NCBI GenBank assembly: GCA_902767125.1
Contig: CACXGJ010000018.1
Location: forward strand, 1 to 6,023
Length of the DNA: 6,023 nucleotides
Direction of reading: 5' to 3'
Source of the DNA: an uncultured Ruminococcus sp.
Lineage (GTDB): Bacteria; Bacillota; Clostridia; Oscillospirales; Acutalibacteraceae
This document shows, in pieces, positions 1 through 5,857 of this stretch. Made by a program: the position numbers and the translations under genes. The notes under the pieces are model-generated. The model made no database searches. It was given only the letters and a program-made list of their open reading frames with translations, and had not been told where the DNA came from. The first letter of the stretch is position 1, and the number at the start of each line of letters is the position of its first letter.

Positions 1-315
1 ATTTTCCTCTGCCGTGAGTATCGGGATAAGATTATAGAACTGATATACAATGCCTATCTGTCTTCTTCTGAAAATAGCCAGCTTATCATTATTCAGTTCA
101 CAAATATTATTGCCGTCAATGAAAATTTTGCCGCTTGTAGGTCGGTCAACGCCTCCCAACATGTGCATAAGGGTACTTTTGCCGCTGCCGCTTGCTCCGA
201 CTATCGCTACAAATTCCCCCTGTTCAACGGTGAAGGATATGTCATCAACAGCATTGAATTTTTCCTCACCCATTGTATAAGTCTTTATCAGATTTTCAGC
301 CTTTAAAATTTCCAC
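1..315 (-). CDS. ABC transporter ATP-binding protein, N-terminal part (cut by left edge)
   Basis: This is the first 105 codons of an ABC ATPase that powers a membrane permease by ATP hydrolysis at the inner face of the cytoplasmic membrane. Visible motifs are the Walker A loop GASGSGKST at residues 40-48 and the Q-loop region VYQFYNLIP at about 90-98, followed by ILTAEEN. This pattern is typical of the MacB/LolD/BceA-like class of ATPases, which in Firmicutes pair with FtsX/MacB-type permeases for peptide or antibiotic export or resistance. The signature motif, Walker B and H-loop lie outside the window. The start is a GTG at 315-313, with GGGAGG eight bases upstream on the minus strand; no ATG is better placed. 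The gene is divergent from lepA. The substrate cannot be told from this fragment. Confidence in the ABC ATPase call is high, in the subclass moderate. Confidence 0.93.
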   Translation of the reverse strand, partial: MEILKAENLIKTYTMGEEKFNAVDDISFTVEQGEFVAIVGASGSGKSTLMHMLGGVDRPTSGKIFIDGNNICELNNDKLAIFRRRQIGIVYQFYNLIPILTAEEN

Positions 316-360
316 AACAAATTCCTCCCGTAAAAAAATTCCATTTATCTTTCGTATATA

Positions 361-392
361 AATATACTCCCTGTAAGTGACATTAAAGTGAC
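361..392 (-). promoter_or_regulatory. Putative leftward promoter with 11-bp direct repeat (possible response-regulator site) for the ABC transporter gene
   Basis: On the minus strand a -10-like TATATT lies at 366-361, about 45 bases before the GTG start. No good -35 hexamer is present at 17-18 bases; ACTTTA or CACTTT would occupy that place. That stretch instead carries two identical copies of GTCACTT (392-386 and 381-375, minus strand) whose starts are 11 bases apart, about one helical turn. Direct repeats of this spacing next to a poor -35 are the usual layout of activation by OmpR/PhoB-type response regulators, which often control ABC transporters of this class. A near-palindrome GTATAT-AA-ATATAC (354-367) overlaps the -10. 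The repeat is seen directly; the regulator and the promoter activity are inferred. Confidence 0.4.
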
Positions 393-424
393 TCGAAAAG
401 AAATTTTTCTGTAAAGTTTTTTGA

Positions 425-454
425 TTTACAAATACACTTGTTATATGTTATAAT
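425..454 (+). promoter_or_regulatory. Promoter for lepA (and probably the downstream operon)
   Basis: TTTACA at 425-430 matches the sigma-A -35 consensus TTGACA at five of six positions. An 18-base spacer separates it from a perfect -10 TATAAT at 449-454. A TG at 446-447 makes this an extended -10 (TGTTATAAT). A second, overlapping TATAAT lies at 454-459 but has no matching -35. Transcription would start near 461, leaving a leader of roughly 30 bases before lepA. This is too short for a riboswitch or attenuator, so lepA expression looks constitutive. Confidence 0.8.
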
Positions 455-480
455 ATAATGAATGATTTTTTATAAAAAGC

Positions 481-495
481 AGGTGGATGATTTTG
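481..495 (+). promoter_or_regulatory. Ribosome binding site deciding a TTG start for lepA
   Basis: AGGTGG at 481-486 directly abuts the ATG at 487, leaving no spacer for that codon, but it is six bases before the in-frame TTG at 493. The anti-Shine-Dalgarno end of 16S rRNA pairs with GGAGGTGA, so AGGTG here is a good match. The distance from AGG to TTG is nine bases, within the normal range. The same AGGTG form with normal spacing is used by the next gene (ATG at 2362). TTG at 493 is therefore the more likely start, though ATG 487 cannot be excluded. Confidence 0.6.
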
Positions 496-2298
496 GATAA
501 AAGCAAAATAAGAAATTTCAGTATAATAGCCCATATAGATCATGGAAAATCTACTCTTGCAGACAGGATACTCGAACAAACTCAATCTGTCGCTGTGAGG
601 GATATGGAGGATCAGCTTCTTGACAACATGGACCTTGAACGTGAAAGAGGCATCACAATAAAAGCCCATGCCGTTACACTTGTATATAACGCTGATGACG
701 GTGAGGAATATATCTTCAACCTTATAGATACACCCGGACACGTTGACTTCAACTATGAAGTGTCACGTTCCCTTGCAGCATGTGAGGGTGCTGTTCTGGT
801 GGTCGATGCCTCACAGGGTATCGAGGCTCAAACACTTGCCAATACATATCTTGCACTTGATGCAGGTCTTGAAATAGTCCCTGTCATAAATAAAATAGAT
901 CTGCCGAGTGCCGATCCCGAAAGGATAAAAAAAGAGATTGAGGATGTTATAGGACTTCCTGCCGAGGATGCCCCCTGCATTTCGGCAAAGGTCGGCATAA
1001 ACATACATGATGTAATGGAACAGATAGTCGAGCTTATACCTCCTCCCACAGGAGATGATGAAAAGCCCTTGCAGGCTCTTATATTCGACTCATATTATGA
1101 CAGCTATAAAGGAGTTATCATATATGTCCGTGTAAAAGAAGGCTCACTCCGTGTCGGTGATACAATAAGACTTATGGCAACAGGCTCTGAATTTAGTGTT
1201 GTGGAATGCGGCTTCATGCGTGCAACGAGCCTTGAACCGACAAATGCCCTGTATGCAGGTGAAGTAGGATATATTGCCGCTTCAATAAAAACAGTAAGTG
1301 ATGCCCGTGTAGGTGACACCGTTACTCTTGCAAATAATCCCGCCGATGAACCCTTACCCGGTTATCGTGCAGTTCAACCTATGGTGTTCTGTGGAATTTA
1401 TCCGGCTGACGGTGCAAAATATCCCGACTTGCGTGAAGCTCTCGAAAAACTTGAATTAAATGACGCTGCACTTTCATTTGAACCTGAAACATCAGTTGCA
1501 TTGGGCTTCGGTTTCAGATGCGGATTTTTGGGACTCCTACACATGGAGATAATACAGGAAAGACTTGAAAGGGAATATAACCTTGACCTGATAACTACTG
1601 CACCGAGCGTTATTTTCAGGATAACAAGAAATGACGGTACAGTTGAATATATCGACAATCCCACTAATTATCCCGATCCGTCTCAAATCACAAAGGCTGA
1701 AGAACCAATTACAGATGCACATATCTATTCGCCGTCGGAATATGTGGGAAATATCATGGAGCTTTGTCAGGACAGGCGTGGTGTTTTCAAGGACATGAAA
1801 TATATTGACGCTGACCGTGTGGATATACATTATGTCCTGCCGCTTGCCGAAATAGTCTACGACTTTTTCGATACACTCAAATCCCGTACAAGAGGCTATG
1901 CTTCATTTGACTATGACATAGCAGGCTATGAAGAATCCAAGCTCGTAAAGCTGGATATCATGCTCAATGGTGAAGTTGTTGATGCACTTTCATTCATAAT
2001 CCATGCCGACAAAGCATACAGCCGTGCGAGAAAAATGGCTGAAAAGCTCAAGGAAAAAATTCCGAGACAGCTTTTTGAGGTACCAATACAGGCTTGTATC
2101 GGAGGAAAAATAATTGCCCGTGAAACTGTCAAGGCTATGCGTAAGGATGTTCTTGCAAAGTGCTATGGCGGTGACATCAGCCGTAAGAAAAAACTCCTCG
2201 AAAAGCAAAAGGAAGGTAAAAAACGTATGCGTCAGCTTGGTACGGTAGAAGTGCCTCAAGAGGCTTTTATGGCTGTCCTCAAGCTCGACACAGACTAA
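493..2298 (+). CDS. lepA: Elongation factor 4 (LepA), ribosome-associated GTPase
   Basis: EF-4 is a translational GTPase that acts on the ribosome, with proposed roles in back-translocation under stress and in ribosome assembly. All G motifs are visible (numbering from TTG 493, 601 residues): G1 AHIDHGKST at 13-21, the G2 region RERGITIKA with Thr55, G3 DTPGH at 79-83, G4 NKID at 133-136, and G5 SAK at 164-166. The N-terminal SKIRNFSIIAHIDHGKST is diagnostic of LepA against EF-G or TypA. So is the C-terminal domain from about 556, with GGDISRKKKLLEKQKEGKKR and then VPQEAF, which contacts the tRNA acceptor arm. Length is normal for the family (about 600). An ATG at 487 would add two residues, but spacing to AGGTGG favours TTG 493. 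In many Firmicutes lepA is followed by hemW; here it is followed by a DUF3783-type gene 63 bases later. Confidence 0.98.
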   Translation: MDKSKIRNFSIIAHIDHGKSTLADRILEQTQSVAVRDMEDQLLDNMDLERERGITIKAHAVTLVYNADDGEEYIFNLIDTPGHVDFNYEVSRSLAACEGAVLVVDASQGIEAQTLANTYLALDAGLEIVPVINKIDLPSADPERIKKEIEDVIGLPAEDAPCISAKVGINIHDVMEQIVELIPPPTGDDEKPLQALIFDSYYDSYKGVIIYVRVKEGSLRVGDTIRLMATGSEFSVVECGFMRATSLEPTNALYAGEVGYIAASIKTVSDARVGDTVTLANNPADEPLPGYRAVQPMVFCGIYPADGAKYPDLREALEKLELNDAALSFEPETSVALGFGFRCGFLGLLHMEIIQERLEREYNLDLITTAPSVIFRITRNDGTVEYIDNPTNYPDPSQITKAEEPITDAHIYSPSEYVGNIMELCQDRRGVFKDMKYIDADRVDIHYVLPLAEIVYDFFDTLKSRTRGYASFDYDIAGYEESKLVKLDIMLNGEVVDALSFIIHADKAYSRARKMAEKLKEKIPRQLFEVPIQACIGGKIIARETVKAMRKDVLAKCYGGDISRKKKLLEKQKEGKKRMRQLGTVEVPQEAFMAVLKLDTD

Positions 2299-2308
2299 AA
2301 ACAATCAG

Positions 2309-2330
2309 CAATGTACAGTTATTTGCATTG
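2309..2330 (+). terminator. Weak hairpin after lepA, doubtful terminator or processing site
   Basis: CAATGTA (2309-2315) can pair with TGCATTG (2324-2330) across an eight-base loop. This gives a seven-pair AT-rich stem that includes one G-U pair. The only T-rich stretch, ATTTTT, begins some eight bases after the stem, so this is a poor intrinsic terminator. At most it would give partial attenuation between lepA and the next gene. The 63-base gap also lacks a convincing promoter, so read-through from lepA is likely. Confidence 0.25.
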
Positions 2331-2361
2331 AACAAAATTTTTGATACACAGGTGATATTAA

Positions 2362-2733
2362 ATGAAAAAGACCGTTTTACTTTTTAACTTTGATGAAAAC
2401 AGACTGACGCTTGTCAAAAGAGCTGTCATGCCGCTCAAAACGGGTATCAAAGTCGTAGATAAAAAAGACTTCAATCAGGTATTGGGCTATCTTGCAGAAA
2501 TACCGGGCTTTCAGATAATTGAAGGTGAAGCCGCCGAAACATTTGATGATGAAATGCTTGTCATGGCAGGATTCACAAGGAATGATATTGATGAGCTGAT
2601 ACGCTCACTAAAAAAACATGGTGTCGGCAGAGTTGACCTGAAGGCTATACTTACTCCGACAAATTCCCTTTGGGACTGTGTAAGATTATACAAAGCCGTC
2701 AAAGCAGACCATGAGGAAATGAACAAAAAATGA
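2362..2733 (+). CDS. DUF3783-type protein of unknown function
   Basis: This is a soluble 123-residue protein with no signal peptide or membrane segment. I recognise the DUF3783 pattern from memory: an N-terminal strand KKTVLLFNFD (2-11), then VMPLKTGIKVVD (22-33), the conserved EMLVMAGF at 64-71, and a C-terminal VDLKAILTPTN followed by Trp (91-104). The family occurs mainly in Clostridia and has no established biochemical function. The alternating strand and helix pattern suggests a small alpha/beta fold, but no catalytic or metal-binding motif stands out. The start is well supported, with AGGTGAT at 2350-2356 and five bases before ATG 2362. The stop overlaps the start of the GIY-YIG gene by four bases (ATGA), implying translational coupling, so the two products are made together. 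A role linked to DNA metabolism is only a guess from its neighbours. Confidence 0.85.
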   Translation: MKKTVLLFNFDENRLTLVKRAVMPLKTGIKVVDKKDFNQVLGYLAEIPGFQIIEGEAAETFDDEMLVMAGFTRNDIDELIRSLKKHGVGRVDLKAILTPTNSLWDCVRLYKAVKADHEEMNKK

Positions 2734-3050
2734 TGTATTACACATATATGTTAAGATGTGAGGATAACTCCGTCTATACGGGTATCACAAATGATGTAAA
2801 AAGGCGATTCAAAGAACACTGTTCGGGCAACGGTGCAAAATATACCCGTTCCCACAAGCCGGTGAAAATCGTCGCTGTATTCGGCAGTCCGGATATTGAA
2901 TCAGCCGCAACACTCGAATATTATATAAAAGCTCTCCCAAAGACAGACAAAGAATATATAATTCAAAGTAAAAGTATAAATATACTCAAATACGTGGTTG
3001 ATACTGAAAAATATCAATATGAAGGTGAATTTATTGACGGATATTCATAA
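2730..3050 (+). CDS. Small GIY-YIG nuclease domain protein (UPF0213/YhbQ/YazA type)
   Basis: This 106-residue protein is essentially a single GIY-YIG domain, a fold that cleaves DNA by a one-metal mechanism. The GIY part appears as TYM at 5-7 and the YIG part as YTG at 16-18. The catalytic-type Arg lies in VKRRFKEH (around 24-25), with His30 after it. The metal-binding Glu is at 63 in TLEYYIKAL. GNGAKYTRSHKP (34-44) is characteristic of the UPF0213 subgroup. The usual domain ends near residue 80; the last 25 residues are a less conserved tail that overlaps the recQ start. Cellular function of this subgroup is poorly defined; reported members act as DNA nucleases. ATG 2730 overlaps the upstream stop by four bases. 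A second ATG at 2733 is equally possible, and GAGG at 2713-2716 is rather distant, so initiation is probably coupled. Confidence 0.93.
   Translation: MMYYTYMLRCEDNSVYTGITNDVKRRFKEHCSGNGAKYTRSHKPVKIVAVFGSPDIESAATLEYYIKALPKTDKEYIIQSKSINILKYVVDTEKYQYEGEFIDGYS
3022..3036 (+). promoter_or_regulatory. Ribosome binding site deciding a TTG start for recQ
   Basis: AAGGTGA at 3022-3028 sits inside the end of the GIY-YIG gene. It is followed after five bases by TTG at 3034. Other in-frame candidates are TTG 2998 and ATG 3019, which have no Shine-Dalgarno sequence before them, and GTG 3025, which lies within the site itself. Starting at TTG 3034 gives MTDIHNILKKYYGYDSFRNG, which resembles the normal N-terminus of RecQ proteins. 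Homology and spacing therefore agree. Confidence 0.7.
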
Positions 3051-4548
3051 TATACTCAAAAAATATTACGGCTATGACTCCTTCCGAAATGGACAGGAGG
3101 ATATCATAAATTCCCTCATATCAGGCAAAGATACTCTTGCTGTTATGCCGACAGGTGCCGGAAAGTCTGTCTGCTATCAGATACCCGCCCTTTGCCTTGA
3201 TGGTATAACACTTGTCATTTCTCCTTTGATCTCTCTTATGCAGGATCAGGTACGAACTCTTATCTCAATGGGTATCCGTGGTGCCTATCTCAACAGCTCA
3301 CTGACACCACGTCAGATAGAGCTTGCTGTTCAGAATGCCAAGAAGGGTGTATACAAAATAATCTATGTTGCACCCGAAAGGCTTGAAACTCCGAGCTTTT
3401 TGGATTTTGCCTGCAATCAGAACATCCCTCTCATAGCCGTTGATGAGGCTCACTGTATATCACAGTGGGGACATGATTTCCGTCCAAGCTATACCCGTAT
3501 CGCCGACTTTATAGAAAAGCTGCCCAAACGACCTGTTATTGCCGCATTTACGGCAACTGCCACAAGTATAGTCAAATCTGATATCATACAACAGCTTGAG
3601 CTTAAAGAGCCGTTTTCGATGAGCCTTGGATTTGACCGTCAGAATCTTTATTTCGGAGTATACACTCCCGTGAATAAAACACAGTTCCTCATAAATTACA
3701 TAAAGAAAAATCCCGATAAATCAGGGATAGTATACTGTCAGACACGGAAGTTCGTTGATGAGATCGCAAATACCCTTCAGGAAAATAATATTTCCGCATT
3801 GCCATATCATGCAGGTATGTCTGATGAAGACCGTGCCGCAAATCAAAACAGCTTCATTTATGGCAAAGTAAATGTCATTGTTGCAACAAATGCCTTTGGC
3901 ATGGGAATAAATAAACCTGATGTGCGTTATGTCATACATTACAATATGCCGTTCAATATCGAGGACTACTATCAGCAGGCAGGGCGTGCAGGACGTGACG
4001 GTGAGCCTGCCGAATGTCTTTTGCTTTACTGCAGCCGTGATGTAAAAATAAATGAATTTCTCATCCGAAAAAGCGGTGACAATGAAGACCTTGATCCCGT
4101 TGAGCTTAAGAAACATATTGAAATACAGCTTGAAAAACTGAAGCTGATGACATATTATTCAGCTTCAACAACGACTTGTCTGCGAAAGAGAATATTGAAC
4201 TACTTCGGTGAAAAATACATTCCCCCATGCAACAATTGCAGCTACTGCGACAAGCAAAAGGAAAAAAGCTATAAAAAGATAACAGCATATCCCTCAAAGA
4301 AAACCTTTGAGATTGACAGTGTACTTCTTGAAAGACTCAAAAAGCTCCGTGCAACTCTTGCAAATCGTTTTGGAGTGCCGACTTACTCCGTATTCCATGA
4401 AAGGACCTTACAGGAATTAGCAGCATACTGTCCGACAAATTTTAATGAACTTTCCCAAATATACGGCTTGGGAGAAGTCAAGATAAAACGCTACGGTCAA
4501 GATATCGTTGATGAAATAAAAAAATACAAAAACGAAAGGAAGCCGTAA
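3034..4548 (+). CDS. recQ: RecQ-family ATP-dependent DNA helicase, short form with HRDC but no winged-helix domain
   Basis: RecQ unwinds DNA 3' to 5' using ATP in recombination and stalled-fork repair. Numbering from TTG 3034 (504 residues), the helicase motifs are complete: motif 0 FRNGQED (17-23), Walker A PTGAGKS (39-45), DEAH (137-140) followed by CISQWGHDFRP, the RecQ aromatic-rich loop, then TATAT (173-177), motif IV with YCQTR, motif V with GMGINKPD (289-296), and motif VI QQAGRAGRDG (314-323). Four zinc-binding cysteines are at 382, 399, 402 and 405. A C-terminal HRDC-like domain spans about 426-500. E. coli RecQ (about 610 residues) has a winged-helix RQC domain of roughly 100 residues between these parts; here only about 20 residues separate them. 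No frameshift or stop explains the absence. The start overlaps the GIY-YIG gene by 17 bases, implying coupled translation. Confidence 0.95.
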   Translation: MTDIHNILKKYYGYDSFRNGQEDIINSLISGKDTLAVMPTGAGKSVCYQIPALCLDGITLVISPLISLMQDQVRTLISMGIRGAYLNSSLTPRQIELAVQNAKKGVYKIIYVAPERLETPSFLDFACNQNIPLIAVDEAHCISQWGHDFRPSYTRIADFIEKLPKRPVIAAFTATATSIVKSDIIQQLELKEPFSMSLGFDRQNLYFGVYTPVNKTQFLINYIKKNPDKSGIVYCQTRKFVDEIANTLQENNISALPYHAGMSDEDRAANQNSFIYGKVNVIVATNAFGMGINKPDVRYVIHYNMPFNIEDYYQQAGRAGRDGEPAECLLLYCSRDVKINEFLIRKSGDNEDLDPVELKKHIEIQLEKLKLMTYYSASTTTCLRKRILNYFGEKYIPPCNNCSYCDKQKEKSYKKITAYPSKKTFEIDSVLLERLKKLRATLANRFGVPTYSVFHERTLQELAAYCPTNFNELSQIYGLGEVKIKRYGQDIVDEIKKYKNERKP

Positions 4549-4550
4549 TT

Positions 4551-4826
4551 ATGGACTTTTTATTTGAGCTTTTATTTGAAATTATAGGTGATTGCTTTGA
4601 AGCACTTTTAGGATGGTGTTTAAATTCCAAACGACCTAAAATTCTCCGATATACCGTTGCGGCACTTTTGATGGTTGTAATTCTTTTATTGACAGTAGGG
4701 CTTATATTGCTTGGTATCAGCATTATAGGTAAAAATGCTGTTGGTGGCTGGATAGTTATATCTATAGGTGCTTTTTTGGGAATTATTTTCCTATATGGCA
4801 TTATCAAAAAACTTAAAAAACAGTGA
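4551..4826 (+). CDS. Small membrane protein with two predicted transmembrane helices
   Basis: I cannot assign a function to this 91-residue protein. It opens with a hydrophobic, amphipathic stretch (1-24) carrying acidic residues at 6, 10, 14 and 17, spaced to fall on one helix face. A basic linker SKRPKILR follows at 26-33. Two strongly hydrophobic segments lie at about 35-60 and 64-84, and the end KKLKKQ is basic. The positive-inside rule puts both the N-terminal region and the C-terminus in the cytoplasm, making a helical hairpin. There is no signal peptidase site. ATG 4551 is two bases after the recQ stop, with AAAGGAAG at 4535-4542 well spaced, so it is certainly part of the same transcript. 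Similar small proteins of unknown function are familiar from Firmicutes genomes. Confidence 0.8.
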   Translation: MDFLFELLFEIIGDCFEALLGWCLNSKRPKILRYTVAALLMVVILLLTVGLILLGISIIGKNAVGGWIVISIGAFLGIIFLYGIIKKLKKQ

Positions 4827-4846
4827 TATAAAATCAAAAATTTTCT

Positions 4847-4860
4847 AAAAAGGAGTTTTT
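4847..4860 (+). promoter_or_regulatory. Shine-Dalgarno in A5-GGAG-T5 motif, copy 1
   Basis: The 14-base sequence AAAAAGGAGTTTTT places the Shine-Dalgarno core between complementary A and T runs. It starts translation at ATG 4864. An identical 14-mer precedes the gene at 5838. The A/T arms could form a five-pair hairpin with GGAG in the loop, although an all A-U stem would be marginal. Confidence 0.6.
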
Positions 4861-4863
4861 ATT

Positions 4864-5178
4864 ATGAGTAACTTACTTGATAATGTAGGCGGAGATTTGG
4901 CGGAAAGTGCAGCAGAGGGTTTTGCTGAAGGTGTAGATATGGCTTTGCAGGAAACCATGACAGATAAATCAAAAGCTACAAGGTATATTACAAGAGCATT
5001 GGTACTTCTCGGCGGTGTCGGCGGCGGAACATGGATGACTGTCAGCGGATTCGGAAGCATGGCTAACGATCCCGATAAGGCAAAAGCTCTGATATTTTTA
5101 GGTATCGTACTTGGAATAGGAAGTATCATCTCCGTAGTCAGAAGCATTATCAAAAGAAAGCGTGAAAAGCATGACTGA
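4864..5178 (+). CDS. Small membrane protein with acidic N-terminus and two predicted helices
   Basis: This 104-residue protein is not one I recognise. Residues 1-35 are polar and acidic, Ala/Gly/Glu-rich (DLAESAAEGFAEGVD), and probably an amphipathic helix. A glycine-rich hydrophobic segment follows at about 45-65 (LVLLGGVGGGTW), then a short polar turn MANDPDKAK, and a second hydrophobic segment at about 75-93. The C-terminus is strongly basic (RSIIKRKREKHD). Both ends are probably cytoplasmic. The overall plan (soluble amphipathic N-terminus, two helices, basic tail) matches the preceding 91-residue gene, but I see no clear sequence similarity between them. ATG 4864 has AAGGAG eight bases upstream. 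The 3' end overlaps the AlkD-like gene. Function unknown; no pore, enzyme or toxin motif is evident. Confidence 0.8.
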   Translation: MSNLLDNVGGDLAESAAEGFAEGVDMALQETMTDKSKATRYITRALVLLGGVGGGTWMTVSGFGSMANDPDKAKALIFLGIVLGIGSIISVVRSIIKRKREKHD

Positions 5179-5857
5179 TGAAATCAAAGAAAAATTGATC
5201 TCCATGTCCGACAGTCCATACAGGAAGTTTCATTCAAAGTTACTCCCCGATACCAAAAATATATTGGGTATACGTCTGCCCAAAATCAGAGCTTATGCAA
5301 AGGAACTTGCTAAAAATATTGATATACTTGAATGTGAAAATGATGTTTATTATGAGGAAACCATGCTTCGTGGAATGATAATCGGATATATGAAAGCTGA
5401 TGTTGAAACACGACTGAAATACATTTCCGACTTTGTTCCGAGAATAGATAACTGGGCAGTCTGTGACAGCTTTTGCAATACACTGAAATTTACTTCAAAA
5501 AATCGTGAGCGTGTATGGGAGTTCTTACAACCCTATGCACATTCACAGAACGAATTTGAACAGCGTTTTTGTGCCGTGATGCTCTTGTCACACTTTATAA
5601 ATGACGAATACATAGACAAAGTTCTCGCTTTGCTTACCGAAATAAATACCGAAAAATATTACAGTTCAATGGCAGCAGCATGGGCTTTGGCAGAGTGTTA
5701 TATAAAATTCCCCGAAAAGACACTGCCTTATATATATCAATTCGACTCTTTGACCGTCAAACGCACTGTAAGAAAAATCTGCGATTCATACAGAGTTGAA
5801 AAGGATACAAAATATCTTCTCAAAAAGGAGTTTTTGAATGACAAGGGAAACAGCTAA
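5171..5857 (+). CDS. DNA alkylation repair protein, AlkD-like (HEAT-repeat family)
   Basis: AlkD-type proteins are HEAT-like-repeat DNA glycosylases that remove bulky or cationic alkylated bases (N3- and N7-alkylpurines) without flipping them. This protein is 228 residues from ATG 5171, close to Bacillus cereus AlkD (237). Residues resembling the AlkD active surface are present: Trp95 and Asp99 (in NWAVCDSF), Arg132 (in EQRFCAVM) and Trp171 (in AAAWALAECY). Their spacings of 4, 33 and 39 compare with 4, 35 and 39 for W109, D113, R148 and W187 of AlkD. This favours a catalytically competent member, but some family members lack activity. The family-typical N-terminus is SPYRKFHSKLLP with IRLPKIRAYAKEL. 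A GTG at 5162 would add three residues, but no strong ribosome binding site suits it; ATG 5171 fits the family and overlaps the upstream gene by eight bases. Confidence 0.9.
   Translation: MTDEIKEKLISMSDSPYRKFHSKLLPDTKNILGIRLPKIRAYAKELAKNIDILECENDVYYEETMLRGMIIGYMKADVETRLKYISDFVPRIDNWAVCDSFCNTLKFTSKNRERVWEFLQPYAHSQNEFEQRFCAVMLLSHFINDEYIDKVLALLTEINTEKYYSSMAAAWALAECYIKFPEKTLPYIYQFDSLTVKRTVRKICDSYRVEKDTKYLLKKEFLNDKGNS
5822..5835 (+). promoter_or_regulatory. Shine-Dalgarno in A5-GGAG-T5 motif, copy 2
   Basis: This is the same 14-mer, AAAAAGGAGTTTTT, as at 4847-4860. Here it lies within the coding region of the AlkD-like gene (encoding KKEFL) and serves ATG 5838. It supports a real overlapping gene at the right edge. 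Confidence 0.6.

Noticed and set aside
50..280. 76-codon plus-strand open frame at the left edge
   Set aside because: It is antisense to the Walker A region of the ABC ATPase, whose protein motifs are unambiguous.
395..409. Inverted repeat GAAAA-N5-TTTTC in the divergent intergenic region
   Set aside because: It has only five pairs, mostly A-T, in an AT-rich stretch and is expected by chance; it has neither terminator nor clear operator features.
448..741. 97-codon minus-strand open frame across the start of lepA
   Set aside because: It lies antisense to the highly conserved GTPase domain of lepA and overlaps its promoter; the translation resembles no known protein.
3721..4116. 131-codon minus-strand open frame inside recQ
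   Set aside because: It is antisense to conserved helicase motifs IV-VI; the cysteine/isoleucine-rich translation is typical of a shadow frame.
4478..4837. 119-codon minus-strand open frame over the first small membrane gene
   Set aside because: The plus-strand frame has a good ribosome binding site, correct spacing after recQ and a coherent two-helix topology; the minus frame runs into recQ and has no such support.
4827..4863. A/T-rich gap between the two small membrane genes considered as a terminator
   Set aside because: AAAAATTTT can pair only as an all A-T stem, with no GC-rich stem and T-tract; the next gene has a strong ribosome binding site and is probably co-transcribed.
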